Source: Phormidium sp. OSCR (lineage in GTDB: Bacteria; Cyanobacteriota; Cyanobacteriia; Cyanobacteriales; Geitlerinemataceae). Taken from it: 64,000 nucleotides of DNA. Shown in pieces: positions 33,479 to 42,230 of this stretch. Under the pieces are notes generated by a model. It made no database searches. It was not told where the DNA came from and worked only from the letters and a program-made list of their open reading frames with translations. Each line of letters starts with the position of its first letter. Within the stretch, counting starts at the first letter, position 1. The translations under genes were made by a program, and so were the position numbers. The stretch is from the NCBI GenBank assembly GCA_001314905.1, contig LJZT01000005.1, positions 1 through 64,000 on the forward strand, given 5' to 3'.

Positions 33479-35011
33479 GTGATCTTTCCGGATTTAGAGC
33501 AATTTCGTCAACTGGCGCAAACCGGTAATTTTGTCCCGGTGTATCAGGAGTGGGTGGCGGACTTGGATACGCCGGTGTCAGCCTGGTATAAGGTCTGTGC
33601 AGGTCAACCCTATAGTTTTTTGCTCGAGTCAGTCGAAGGGGGAGAGCGACTTGGACGCTATAGTTTTTTGGGCTGTAATCCCCTTTGGGTGCTAGAGTCT
33701 CGGGGTGAGGAAACGCTACAAACTCATCGCGATGGCCGAGTCGATCGCTTTTATGGAGACCCGTTTAAGATTGTTGAGGACTGTCTAACTCCCTATCAGC
33801 CGGTGCAGTTACCGGAACTTCCCTCGGGGATTGGGGGCTTGTTTGGTTTTTGGGGCTATGAGTTGATTCACTGGATTGAACCCCGCGTTGCGGTGCATCC
33901 GCCTCAGGAGGGGGATTTACCGGATGGGGTTTGGATGCAGGTGGATAATCTGCTGGTGTTTGATCAGGTGAAACGGAAGATTTGGGCGATCGCCTATGGG
34001 GATTTACGCGATCCCAAGGTGACGGTTGAGGCGGCGTACCGTCAGGCCTGCGATCGCGTTTCGGGATTGGTAGATAAGCTACAACATCCTCTCAGCAGCG
34101 AGGAGACGATGCTGGAATGGACTCCGCCGCATCTGAATGAGGAGCAACCCCTAGCGACATCGAGTAACACCACGCGAGACCAATTCTGCGAGAGTGTCCG
34201 CAAGGCTAAGGACTATATCAAAGCTGGGGATATTTTTCAGGTGGTGATTTCGCAACGGTTATCGGCGGCGTTTGCGGGCGATCCCTTTTCTCTCTATCGC
34301 TCGATTCGTCTGATCAATCCCTCGCCCTATATGGCCTATTTCAACTTTAAGTCTTGGCAGGCGATCGGGTCGAGTCCGGAAGTGATGGTGAAGGCCGATC
34401 GCCTCGATGATGGAACTCGCCTGGCCACGGTACGGCCCATCGCCGGAACTCGTCCGCGCGGGAAAACGGCCTGGGAGGATGGGGAACTGGCGGCGGAGTT
34501 GCTGGCCGATCCCAAGGAAGTGGCGGAACACGTGATGTTGGTGGATTTGGGCCGCAATGATTTAGGCCGCGTCTGTGAACAGGGAACCGTCACTGTCGAT
34601 GAGTTGATGGTCGTCGAGCGCTATTCCCATGTCATGCACATTGTCAGTAATGTGGTGGGGAAACTGGCCCCCTCCAAGTCGGCGTGGGATTTGCTGAAGG
34701 CCTGTTTCCCGGCCGGAACTGTTAGCGGTGCGCCTAAGATTCGGGCTATGGAGATTATCGCTGAGTTAGAACCGAGTCGCCGGGGTCCCTATTCGGGGGT
34801 CTATGGCTATTATGATTTTGAGGGACAGTTGAATACGGCGATCGCCATTCGCACGGCGATCGTGCAAGCCGATGAGTCGGGCCAAAACACGGTTTCTGTG
34901 CAAGCGGGGGCTGGGTTGGTGGCGGATTCTGATCCGGAAAACGAGTATCAAGAAACTCTCAATAAAGCCCGAGGTTTGTTAGTGGCTATTCGCGCTTTAA
35001 TGGGTCAATAG
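33479..35011 (+). CDS. trpE: Anthranilate synthase component I
   Basis: TrpE converts chorismate to anthranilate with ammonia from TrpG, the first step of tryptophan synthesis. The 510-residue protein (GTG start) has the N-terminal feedback region with LLESVEGGERLGRYSF, where LLES binds tryptophan in sensitive enzymes, and the chorismate-binding C-terminal half with IFQVVISQRLS, RPIAGTRPRGKT, HVMLVDLGRNDLGRV, FPAGTVSGAPKIRAM and RRGPYSGVYGYYDF. No trpG fusion or neighbour is seen. It could be confused with PabB or isochorismate synthase, but the LLES region and length favour TrpE. Confidence 0.93.
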   Translation: MIFPDLEQFRQLAQTGNFVPVYQEWVADLDTPVSAWYKVCAGQPYSFLLESVEGGERLGRYSFLGCNPLWVLESRGEETLQTHRDGRVDRFYGDPFKIVEDCLTPYQPVQLPELPSGIGGLFGFWGYELIHWIEPRVAVHPPQEGDLPDGVWMQVDNLLVFDQVKRKIWAIAYGDLRDPKVTVEAAYRQACDRVSGLVDKLQHPLSSEETMLEWTPPHLNEEQPLATSSNTTRDQFCESVRKAKDYIKAGDIFQVVISQRLSAAFAGDPFSLYRSIRLINPSPYMAYFNFKSWQAIGSSPEVMVKADRLDDGTRLATVRPIAGTRPRGKTAWEDGELAAELLADPKEVAEHVMLVDLGRNDLGRVCEQGTVTVDELMVVERYSHVMHIVSNVVGKLAPSKSAWDLLKACFPAGTVSGAPKIRAMEIIAELEPSRRGPYSGVYGYYDFEGQLNTAIAIRTAIVQADESGQNTVSVQAGAGLVADSDPENEYQETLNKARGLLVAIRALMGQ

Positions 35012-35208
35012 AGATGAGATTTAAGGATAATGTTAGGTCGGGGAGGCGATCGCCAAATTGGGAAGGTCGGTTCCCAAAATCTGTTTCCAGGGATCACCTC
35101 GACAGCCCCTCCCCGAATCGAGTATAATTTTGACCGACTCGCCTGAGTTTCAAGACCTACGATTACACCAAATTTTCGATTATTTGTTGTTAACTTACCC
35201 CAAGCCCT

Positions 35209-35619
35209 ATGTCAGCCTATCCTTGGACAGCCCTCGTCACTGTCGCCGCCCTAATTCTCTATTTTGTCGTCACCATCAACGTCGGGCGAGCCAGATTCAA
35301 ATATGAAGTTGCCCCCCCGGCAACGTCCGGGAATCCTGATTTTGAGCGCGTGTTTCGTGTTCAGCAAAACACCGTTGAACAGATTGTTTTATTCATTCCC
35401 GCCCTGTGGCTATTTTCGGTATTTGTGAGTCAAGTTTGGGGTGCGAGTTTAGGGGCAGTTTGGGTGATTGGTCGTATTCTGTTTGCCTGGGGGTACTATC
35501 AAGCCCCGGAAAAACGCGCCGCTGGATTTGGCATGAGTTCGTTAGTGACGATGGCGTTGTTAGTTGGTTCTTTGGTGGGTGTTGCCTTGACGCTGTATTC
35601 AGGGTTGTCTAACAGCTAA
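35209..35619 (+). CDS. MAPEG family membrane protein
   Basis: A 136-residue protein with four hydrophobic helices. FERVFRVQQNTVEQIVLFIPALW is the MAPEG signature (R-x-x-x-N-x-x-E), which includes microsomal glutathione transferase 2/3 and leukotriene C4 synthase; GRILFAWGYYQAPEKRAAGFGMS follows. These enzymes conjugate glutathione to hydrophobic electrophiles or reduce peroxides at membranes. In cyanobacteria a role in lipid-peroxide defence is likely but unproven here. Convergent with secA across a palindromic element. Confidence 0.85.
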   Translation: MSAYPWTALVTVAALILYFVVTINVGRARFKYEVAPPATSGNPDFERVFRVQQNTVEQIVLFIPALWLFSVFVSQVWGASLGAVWVIGRILFAWGYYQAPEKRAAGFGMSSLVTMALLVGSLVGVALTLYSGLSNS

Positions 35620-35648
35620 AACCCAAAAGCACCAAAACCCGCAACGGC

Positions 35649-35704
35649 TGTAGGGGCATAACCCACCCCTGGCCCCTCCCAGGAGGGGATTTTTCGCCCC
35701 TACA
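35649..35704. repeat. Palindromic element TGTAGGGG…CCCCTACA, copy 2
   Basis: Fifty-six bases nearly identical to the element at 24493-24545, including the inner CCCTCCCAGGAGGGG hairpin and GATTTTTCGCCCCTACA end. Located between the convergent MAPEG and secA genes, where the hairpin could end transcription from both sides. Confidence 0.85.
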
Positions 35705-35755
35705 TTTTGGTATTCCAGCTAACCAATTCCAGCCGATACCTGAAGAGCCAATTGT

Positions 35756-38569
35756 TTAACTCTTGACCGTGGTTTGTTGCACCTGGGGTTGGAACTGGAA
35801 GAGAGAGAAGACCACATCGCGGCGGATATCAATCATCATCTCTAAGAACAGTTCATAGCCCTCACTCTTATATTCAATTAGGGGATCTTTCTGGCCATAA
35901 CCGCGTAGACTCACCGACTCGCGCAAAGCATCCATCTGTTGCAAATGTTCCCGCCAGAGGGTGTCAATCCGTTGCAGAATGAAGAACCGTTCCGCCTGAC
36001 GCATTAACCCTGGCTGGATTTTATCGACTTGGGACTCTTTCATGTCGTAGGCGATATGGACCTGTTCATGGAGGAAGGTTTTAATCTCATCAACGGCCAT
36101 ATCTTCGAGTTGACTCGGTTGTAACTCCTCCAAGAGATAGACAAACTGTTTGACTTTGTTGACGAGTTTATCGAGGTTCCATTCCTCTGAGGGCAGTTCC
36201 GGGTTAATGTAAGCGTCAACGATGTCATCCATCGTCATTTCTGCATATTCAATCACCCGTTGCTTGAGGTTTTGTCCTTCCAACACCCGGCGGCGTTCAG
36301 CGTAAATTGCCCGACGTTGATTGTTCATCACTTCGTCGTACTCAAACACCTGCTTACGGATGTCGTAATAGTAGGTTTCGACCTTACGTTGCGCCCCTTC
36401 GAGCGATCGCGTCAACATCCCGGACTCAATGGGCATATCCTCTTCAACCCGGAAGGCGTTCATTAGGCCCGCCACGCGATCGCCGCCGAAAATCCGTAGT
36501 AAATTATCCTCCAAGCTGAGGAAAAAGCGCGTCGAACCGGGGTCTCCCTGGCGGCCCGCCCGGCCTCGCAACTGGTTATCCACCCGGCGAGACTCGTGGC
36601 GTTCAGTACCGATGACATGCAAGCCACCCCGTTCAATCACCGCATCATGTTCTTTCTCGGTGTAACTCTCATAATGTTTCAAGAGATTCTGATAAACATC
36701 CCGTAATTGCATCACCACGGGGTCGTCTGTGGGGGCTTTCTCGGCCGCGATGGCGATGCGTTCTTCAGCATCCAACTCCGGTAAACTGCGCTCACCATAC
36801 TTCTTCACCGCCGTATCGACCATGGACTTGAGTTGTGTTTCCAACTCGGGGGTGAGTTCCACCGGGAAAATTTGCGGTGAGGCCTTCCAGGTTTTGGGTT
36901 TAGACACCGTATCAAACCCCTTACCTTTGCTGCGACTGCGACTGGCTAACGCTTTGGGCTTAGCCAAACTTGCTTCATCTTCGGGTTTAACTAAACGGGG
37001 CATAAAATACTCCCGTAGCTTCAGCCGGGCCATATAATCAGCGTTCCCGCCGAGGATAATATCCGTTCCCCGTCCCGCCATGTTGGTGGCGATGGTGACG
37101 GTTCCTCCTCGTCCGGCTTGGGCGACAATTTCCGACTCCCGTTCGACATTCTCGGGTTTGGCGTTGAGGAGGTTGTGGGGAACCTTGAGTTGACTCAGCA
37201 GTTGCGAGAGGACTTCGGATTTCTCCACGCTGGTGGTTCCCACCAACACCGGGCGGCCCGCTTCATGTTTCTCGGCACATTCTTCGGCGACCGCTTTCCA
37301 TTTAGCCACCTCAGTTTTATAGACCACATCGGGTAAATCCTTCCGCAACAGAGGACGGTTGGTGGGAACCACGGTCACCCGCAACTTATAGATTTTCTCA
37401 AATTCCGACTCTTCGGTTTTGGCCGTTCCCGTCATCCCCGCTAACTTAGGATAGAGCAGGAAGAAGTTTTGATAGGTAATCGTCGCCAGAGTTTGGGTTT
37501 CGGGTTGAATTTCTAGGTGTTCCTTGGCTTCGATCGCCTGGTGCAATCCATCACTCCAGCGTCGTCCCGGCATCACTCGGCCGGTAAACTCATCGACAAT
37601 GACCACATCTCCGTCGCGGATGATGTAGTTGACATCCTTGACAAAAAGTTCTTTGGCTTTGACAGCGTTGAAGACATAATGCGCCCAGGGGTCTTCAGGA
37701 TCGTATAAATCCGTCATTCCTAGGAGTTCTTCGGCCCGGGCGAAGCCTTCATCGGACAGCAGCACATTCCGGGCTTTTTCGTCCACTTCGTAATCTTGGG
37801 GGTCGTCTTCGGTCCCTTTCAGCAGTTGGGAGGCGACTTCAGCAGCGCGGCGGTATTTTTCGCTGGGACGTTCGACTTGGCCCGAGATAATCAGCGGCGT
37901 GCGGGCTTCGTCAATGAGAACCGAGTCCACCTCGTCGATGACGCAATAGTTAAAGGGCCGTTGCACCACTTCCTCGATGGAGGTGGCCATGTTGTCTCGT
38001 AGATAGTCGAAGCCTAATTCGGAGTTGGTGCAATAGGTGATGTCGCAGTTGTAGTTTTTGCGCCGTTCGTCGGGGGTCATTCCCTGTTGAATTAGGCCGA
38101 CGGACAGGCCGAGGAAGCGGTGAACTTGTCCCATCCACTCGGCATCGCGGCGGGCCAGGTAGTCGTTGACGGTGACGATGTGAACCCCTTTACCGCTGAG
38201 GGCGTTGAGATAGGCGGGAAGGGTGGAGACGAGGGTTTTCCCTTCTCCGGTCTTCATTTCGGCAATTTCGCCGCTGTGGAGGACGATTCCGCCGAGGATT
38301 TGTACGTCAAAGTGGCGCATTCCCAGGACGCGGTTGGAGGCTTCGCGGACGACGGCGAAGGCTTCGGGGAGAATCTCGTCGAGGATTTCGTCTTCTTCTT
38401 CTCGCGATCGCGCCTTGGACAACTGTTCGCGAAACTCAGCGGTCTTGGCCACCAACTCCTCATCGGTTAAGGGTTGGATATCTGGCTCAAGAACTTTGAC
38501 GTCAGCCACGAGTGGCTCAATTTTCTTGAGTTTCCGGGTGTTGGGGTCGCCGAACAGTCGTTTAAGCAT
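35756..38569 (-). CDS. secA: Preprotein translocase ATPase SecA
   Basis: SecA drives unfolded preproteins through SecYEG using ATP. The 937-residue protein is complete: Walker [18 protein letters not shown], the DEAD-type [21 protein letters not shown], preprotein cross-linking domain, the second motor domain with [16 protein letters not shown], and the helical scaffold/wing. An insertion of about 40 residues rich in Lys and Ser ([18 protein letters not shown]) follows the GRGTDI region and is typical of cyanobacterial SecA. The C-terminal zinc-binding SecB tail of proteobacteria is absent, as expected. It is monocistronic. Confidence 0.98.
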   Translation of the reverse strand: MLKRLFGDPNTRKLKKIEPLVADVKVLEPDIQPLTDEELVAKTAEFREQLSKARSREEEDEILDEILPEAFAVVREASNRVLGMRHFDVQILGGIVLHSGEIAEMKTGEGKTLVSTLPAYLNALSGKGVHIVTVNDYLARRDAEWMGQVHRFLGLSVGLIQQGMTPDERRKNYNCDITYCTNSELGFDYLRDNMATSIEEVVQRPFNYCVIDEVDSVLIDEARTPLIISGQVERPSEKYRRAAEVASQLLKGTEDDPQDYEVDEKARNVLLSDEGFARAEELLGMTDLYDPEDPWAHYVFNAVKAKELFVKDVNYIIRDGDVVIVDEFTGRVMPGRRWSDGLHQAIEAKEHLEIQPETQTLATITYQNFFLLYPKLAGMTGTAKTEESEFEKIYKLRVTVVPTNRPLLRKDLPDVVYKTEVAKWKAVAEECAEKHEAGRPVLVGTTSVEKSEVLSQLLSQLKVPHNLLNAKPENVERESEIVAQAGRGGTVTIATNMAGRGTDIILGGNADYMARLKLREYFMPRLVKPEDEASLAKPKALASRSRSKGKGFDTVSKPKTWKASPQIFPVELTPELETQLKSMVDTAVKKYGERSLPELDAEERIAIAAEKAPTDDPVVMQLRDVYQNLLKHYESYTEKEHDAVIERGGLHVIGTERHESRRVDNQLRGRAGRQGDPGSTRFFLSLEDNLLRIFGGDRVAGLMNAFRVEEDMPIESGMLTRSLEGAQRKVETYYYDIRKQVFEYDEVMNNQRRAIYAERRRVLEGQNLKQRVIEYAEMTMDDIVDAYINPELPSEEWNLDKLVNKVKQFVYLLEELQPSQLEDMAVDEIKTFLHEQVHIAYDMKESQVDKIQPGLMRQAERFFILQRIDTLWREHLQQMDALRESVSLRGYGQKDPLIEYKSEGYELFLEMMIDIRRDVVFSLFQFQPQVQQTTVKS

Positions 38570-38697
38570 AGGAGGAGCGGGAAGCGTCTATAACAAGAGT
38601 TGGCGATCGCACGCTTGGGGTCCAAAGCGTCGGCATCGCATTCACTACAATGGATTGAAATCAGTGTCTTTATGTTAATCCTACCACTGCAACTCGG

Positions 38698-39363
38698 CTA
38701 CTGGACGGGGGTGGAATCTCCCTTGAGCAATACGGGGTAGTCGAGACAGGGAAAGTTGACGACATCGGCGGGGGTTTGCCGGGATGGGTTAATCTCTGAG
38801 TCAATGACGCCGGCAACGCGCAGGGCTTTGCTGACCAATTCTGAACAAAACAGCCGTGAGAGGTCTTCTGGCCCCGAGAGTCCCAACCGTTCCCAGAGCT
38901 TAATCCCGGCCCCCATGACTTGGATACTATCGTAGGTGACTCGTTGGCTATGGGTTTCTCGTAACCAGGCTTCCATTGCCGAGCGACCTTCGGGGGGAAG
39001 GGGGTCTTTGAGGGGGAACCACCAGACGGCTCCATCGTACATTAAGGCCCGTTTGGAGAGCCAGTTCATCTGAACGCCTTTGATTAACTCTTGTCCCTCT
39101 TTTGAGGCGACTTGATGGCTGGTTTCGGTGGTGGATTCGACCACGAGGACGCTATCGCCAAAGCCACCCCCCATGCTGCTTTTGAGAACAATGCCCACAT
39201 GGGAGTACATGGAACCTGTTCCCCATTTGATTACGTCAGAGAAGCCAGTGTTGCCCGAAAAGCCGATGACATCTCCGGTTTTCATTTGGGGACGATGTTG
39301 TTCATAGCGGGACAAAATGCTTTCCCGTCGTAAGGCGTTGCCAAAGGCTGATCCAATTCCCAT
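38698..39363 (-). CDS. YiiX/DUF830-like (permuted NlpC/P60) cysteine hydrolase
   Basis: A 221-residue soluble protein. MKTGDVIGFSGNTGFSDVIKWGTGSMYSHVGIV has the His motif (YSHVGI), and LSRLFCSELVSKALRVAGVI has the Cys motif (FCSEL): His before Cys is the circularly permuted order of YiiX/YebB-type amidases. Such enzymes act on lipid-linked or peptidoglycan amide bonds; the substrate here is unknown. No signal peptide is seen. A heptamer array starts 40 bases upstream of its ATG. Confidence 0.78.
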   Translation of the reverse strand: MGIGSAFGNALRRESILSRYEQHRPQMKTGDVIGFSGNTGFSDVIKWGTGSMYSHVGIVLKSSMGGGFGDSVLVVESTTETSHQVASKEGQELIKGVQMNWLSKRALMYDGAVWWFPLKDPLPPEGRSAMEAWLRETHSQRVTYDSIQVMGAGIKLWERLGLSGPEDLSRLFCSELVSKALRVAGVIDSEINPSRQTPADVVNFPCLDYPVLLKGDSTPVQ

Positions 39364-39401
39364 TTGCGAGATCCTCTACTCGTCCTTCGTCCTGATAATA
39401 C

Positions 39402-39594
39402 CTTAGGGGGGAAGGGAACAGGGAATAGTGAATAGTGAATAGTGAATAGGGAATAGGGAACAGGGAATAGGGAATAGGGAACAGGGGGGAGAAGGGGGGA
39501 GAAGGGAATAGGGAATAGGCAGAACCCACCCCGCCCTCCGGGCACCCCTCCGGTGGAGGGGAAGGCAAGAGGCAAGGGGCAAGGGGCAAGAGGG
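39402..39594. repeat. Repeat island: mixed heptamers, palindromic core, GGCAAGA units
   Basis: From left to right: GGGAACA, GTGAATA (three units), alternating GGGAATA/GGGAACA, GGGGAGAA, then GAACCCACCCCGCCCTCC, GGGCACCCCTCCGGTGGAGGGG and GGCAAGA/GGCAAGG units. This is the fullest copy of the composite family and shows that all its heptamers can occur in one island. Confidence 0.88.
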
Positions 39595-39620
39595 GGCGAT
39601 CGCAATTTGGAGGATGATTT

Positions 39621-40988
39621 ATGAGCCGATTGACTAAACCTTTGACATTCATGAAAACCCTAGACCAATGCAGACACTGGCGTTATCCTTTGTCTGTGCT
39701 GCTGTTGGGGACGGTTTTGGCGACGGGGGCGATCGCCGCTCAGGTTTTTGGGACTTCGGGACGAGATGGGATGCGGGGTCGAGATGGGCGATCGGGTGAA
39801 CGGGGACCGGACCAAATGTTGGTGGTGGATGGCCGGGGGCGATCGCTACAACTGATGGGAACGTCGGGCCGGGATGGGGAGGATGGACGGCGCGGTGAGG
39901 ATGCGTACAACTGTTCTCAGCCGAGTCGTCCGAGTGATCACTTGCGTGGGGCTGATGGCGGTGATGGGGGATCTGGCGGTGATGGCGGTGATGGGGGCGA
40001 TGGGGGCAACCTGACGTTGTATTACTCGCAGTTGGACGAGTTACGAGAGATTTATGTGGATGCTCGTGGCGGTGAGGGCGGCTATGGCGGCTATGGTGGC
40101 TATGGTGGACGGGGTTGTTCTTGTCGTCGTGGTAGTTGGACGGTTGACAATGAGCGTTATTACTGCACGAGCGGTCACTCAGGGCGGCGGGGAGGCAATG
40201 GACGGGCGGGAAATGAGGGGGACCCTGGCCAGTTGCGAATCGTGGCGGGAACGACCCCTCTGGAGCCGGAACAGCCTTCGGTGGAATTGCCGCTCTCGCT
40301 GTTGATCGATCGCCCCATTGATGGCCCCGTTGATTTGTCGAAAAATGTCTGGCTGCGTCGGCGGGGGGCGCGATCGCTGCTGGGATCGGGTTCGGTGATT
40401 GCTGATGAGTATGAGGAGTTTGTGGAGCGGTTGGAGCGAGCGGTGGCGTTAGCTTGGAATAGCGATCGCCGGCCCTCGGATTTTGCCGATCTTGAGGTTC
40501 GTGTCAGTTTGCATGATGATGGGTCGGTGGTGATGACGTTTCCTGAAGAGCTTTGGATTCAGGGATCTTGGCAGGAGGAGGGGCCGGTGAGTACCTATTC
40601 TGTTGATTACAGTTTACGGCGCAGTGAGGCGACGGAGTTGGCGATCGCCGATGCCAATCGCAATCCTCGGGAGTTCAACATTGCTGTAGTTGATACCGCT
40701 CAACAGTCGGAGGTGTTGGAGACTGAATTTGCAGTCAAGATTCGCTCAACTCGATCTCGGGCTGGGTTCCGTCATGTCCGGGACTATCAAACTCGCTATG
40801 AGGGAGAGCTTCCGGCGCATTTGGTGTCGCGGGATTATAATCGTTTTGTACTGGATTTGTCCCGTTTACCTTTAGAGGCCCGAGATCTGACGTCTCGCAG
40901 TCAAGTCGAGGTAGAACTGATTGTGACTCGTCGTTTGGGAGACTATGAGGCGCAACAAACTCTACTCTGGCAAGGGCAACTCGATTGA
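39621..40988 (+). CDS. Secreted glycine-rich protein with collagen-like repeats
   Basis: A 455-residue protein (ATG 39621, or 39651 for MKTLDQCRHW). A hydrophobic segment YPLSVLLLGTVLATGAIAAQ serves as signal peptide or anchor. Residues 45-130 have collagen-like G-x-y runs (GRDGMRGRDGRSGERG, then GGDGGSGGDGGDGGDGG), and 150-175 is GGEGGYGGYGGYGGRG followed by CSCRRG. The remaining 270 residues form a beta-rich region (LRIVAGTTPLEPEQ, VRVSLHDDGSVVMTFPEEL) that I cannot place. It is probably a surface or matrix protein. Codon choice in the Gly stretch varies (GGC/GGG/GGT), so it is not a recent simple expansion. Confidence 0.7.
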   Translation: MSRLTKPLTFMKTLDQCRHWRYPLSVLLLGTVLATGAIAAQVFGTSGRDGMRGRDGRSGERGPDQMLVVDGRGRSLQLMGTSGRDGEDGRRGEDAYNCSQPSRPSDHLRGADGGDGGSGGDGGDGGDGGNLTLYYSQLDELREIYVDARGGEGGYGGYGGYGGRGCSCRRGSWTVDNERYYCTSGHSGRRGGNGRAGNEGDPGQLRIVAGTTPLEPEQPSVELPLSLLIDRPIDGPVDLSKNVWLRRRGARSLLGSGSVIADEYEEFVERLERAVALAWNSDRRPSDFADLEVRVSLHDDGSVVMTFPEELWIQGSWQEEGPVSTYSVDYSLRRSEATELAIADANRNPREFNIAVVDTAQQSEVLETEFAVKIRSTRSRAGFRHVRDYQTRYEGELPAHLVSRDYNRFVLDLSRLPLEARDLTSRSQVEVELIVTRRLGDYEAQQTLLWQGQLD

Positions 40989-41169
40989 GGATCAACGGAG
41001 GATCAACAAACGTCGGGATAACGTTAGACGACCATTGCTTTTTTGAATAGATTTTGCTGTATTGGTGTAATTTTTTTGTTAACAATAACCATTGAGTCGT
41101 GTTTTTTCTGGTAATCCTTCTTCACAGTTAAACCGATTATCTCAAAGCAATTATTCATGGGGTTAGGCG

Positions 41170-41643
41170 ATGTTACTTCAGCAAATTTGGCGCTATCTCA
41201 AAACCGTAATGGGCATCATTTTTCGCCACCCTATCACCGGAACAACCGTGGTTGCCGAACTCATAGAGGGAGAGGATGCGGGGAAATTAGTCTTGATTCA
41301 GCGGCGGGATACCGGCCGTTGGGGACTGCCTGGTGGGATTATTGATTGGGGGGAAGATCTGCTGACGGCAGCCCGGCGAGAACTCTATGAGGAGACGGGA
41401 TTGGAGTTGCATGAATTGGGACGATTAGTGGGGGTATATTCCCACCCCGATCGCGATCCCCGGATTCACTCAATTTCCATTGTTGTGGCGGCCCGAGTCA
41501 GGGGAACCTTTAACCCTCAAGATACTCAGGAAGTTTTAGCTGTACGAGCCTTTAAGCCAGAGGAAATCCCCTATGATGATCTGTGTCACGATCATCAACA
41601 GCAACTACAAGACTATTTGGCCGGAACCACGGCGATCGCCTAA
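41170..41643 (+). CDS. Nudix hydrolase
   Basis: A 157-residue protein with a perfect Nudix box, GGIIDWGEDLLTAARRELYEETGLE (G-x5-E-x7-REL-x-EE-x-GL), on a beta-rich scaffold (FRHPITGTTVVAELI, LVLIQRRDTGRWGLPGG). Nudix enzymes cleave nucleoside diphosphates linked to another group; ADP-ribose, oxidised dNTPs or dinucleotides are all possible. GGTTAGGCG precedes the ATG. It is 85 bases before the DUF427 gene on the same strand and may open the signalling transcript. Confidence 0.9.
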   Translation: MLLQQIWRYLKTVMGIIFRHPITGTTVVAELIEGEDAGKLVLIQRRDTGRWGLPGGIIDWGEDLLTAARRELYEETGLELHELGRLVGVYSHPDRDPRIHSISIVVAARVRGTFNPQDTQEVLAVRAFKPEEIPYDDLCHDHQQQLQDYLAGTTAIA

Positions 41644-41728
41644 ACCGAAACTGACCCTAGCCGTTTGTCTCTCCCATCGTTAGGCTAAAGAAACTCCAGA
41701 TAAAAGGCAATTTTAGGAGATTACCCTC

Positions 41729-42229
41729 ATGTTGAATCGACCGCAACGCATCGAACCGAAACCTGGACAAGAATCGGTGTGGGACTATCCTCGTCCCCCT
41801 CGCTTAGAACCGGTTTCAGGTCGTCTCTGGATTGTCTTCAACGGCGAGATCATTGCCGATAGCGAACGAACCCAGCGAGTCCTCGAAACGAGCCATCCTC
41901 CCGTCTATTACTTCCCTCCCGAGGATATCAAAAGCGACTGTCTGATCCCCTCATCCCGACAAACCTTTTGCGAATGGAAAGGGGCCTGTCGCTATTACAG
42001 CGTTCAGGTCGGAGATAAACGAGCCTCAGATGTGGCTTGGTACTATCCTAATCCAGTGCCTGATTTTGCGGCGATCGCCAACTATGTGAGTTTTTATGCC
42101 AGTCAAATGGACGCCTGTTATGTGCGAGGGGAACAGGTGGACGCCCAACCTGGGGACTTTTATGGCGGTTGGATTACTCAAGACATTGTTGGGCCGTTTA
42201 AAGGGATTCGAGGCAGTTGGGGCTGGTAA
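41729..42229 (+). CDS. DUF427 domain protein
   Basis: A 166-residue protein of the DUF427 family: SGRLWIVFNGEIIADSERTQRVLETSHPPVYYFPPEDI, TFCEWKGACRYYSVQ, VAWYYPNPVPDF and a C-terminal tryptophan-rich end. The family is a small beta fold of unknown function, found widely in bacteria. GGAG lies upstream of the ATG. Only one base separates its TAA from the ATG of the hybrid kinase, so the two are surely co-translated; this ties an unknown protein to a signalling operon. Confidence 0.85.
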   Translation: MLNRPQRIEPKPGQESVWDYPRPPRLEPVSGRLWIVFNGEIIADSERTQRVLETSHPPVYYFPPEDIKSDCLIPSSRQTFCEWKGACRYYSVQVGDKRASDVAWYYPNPVPDFAAIANYVSFYASQMDACYVRGEQVDAQPGDFYGGWITQDIVGPFKGIRGSWGW

Positions 42230-42230
42230 C

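Noticed and set aside
42096-42230. 45-residue upstream extension of the hybrid kinase
   Set aside because: Lies wholly inside the DUF427 gene; ATG 42231 immediately follows the DUF427 stop and leads into the expected basic segment and TM1.
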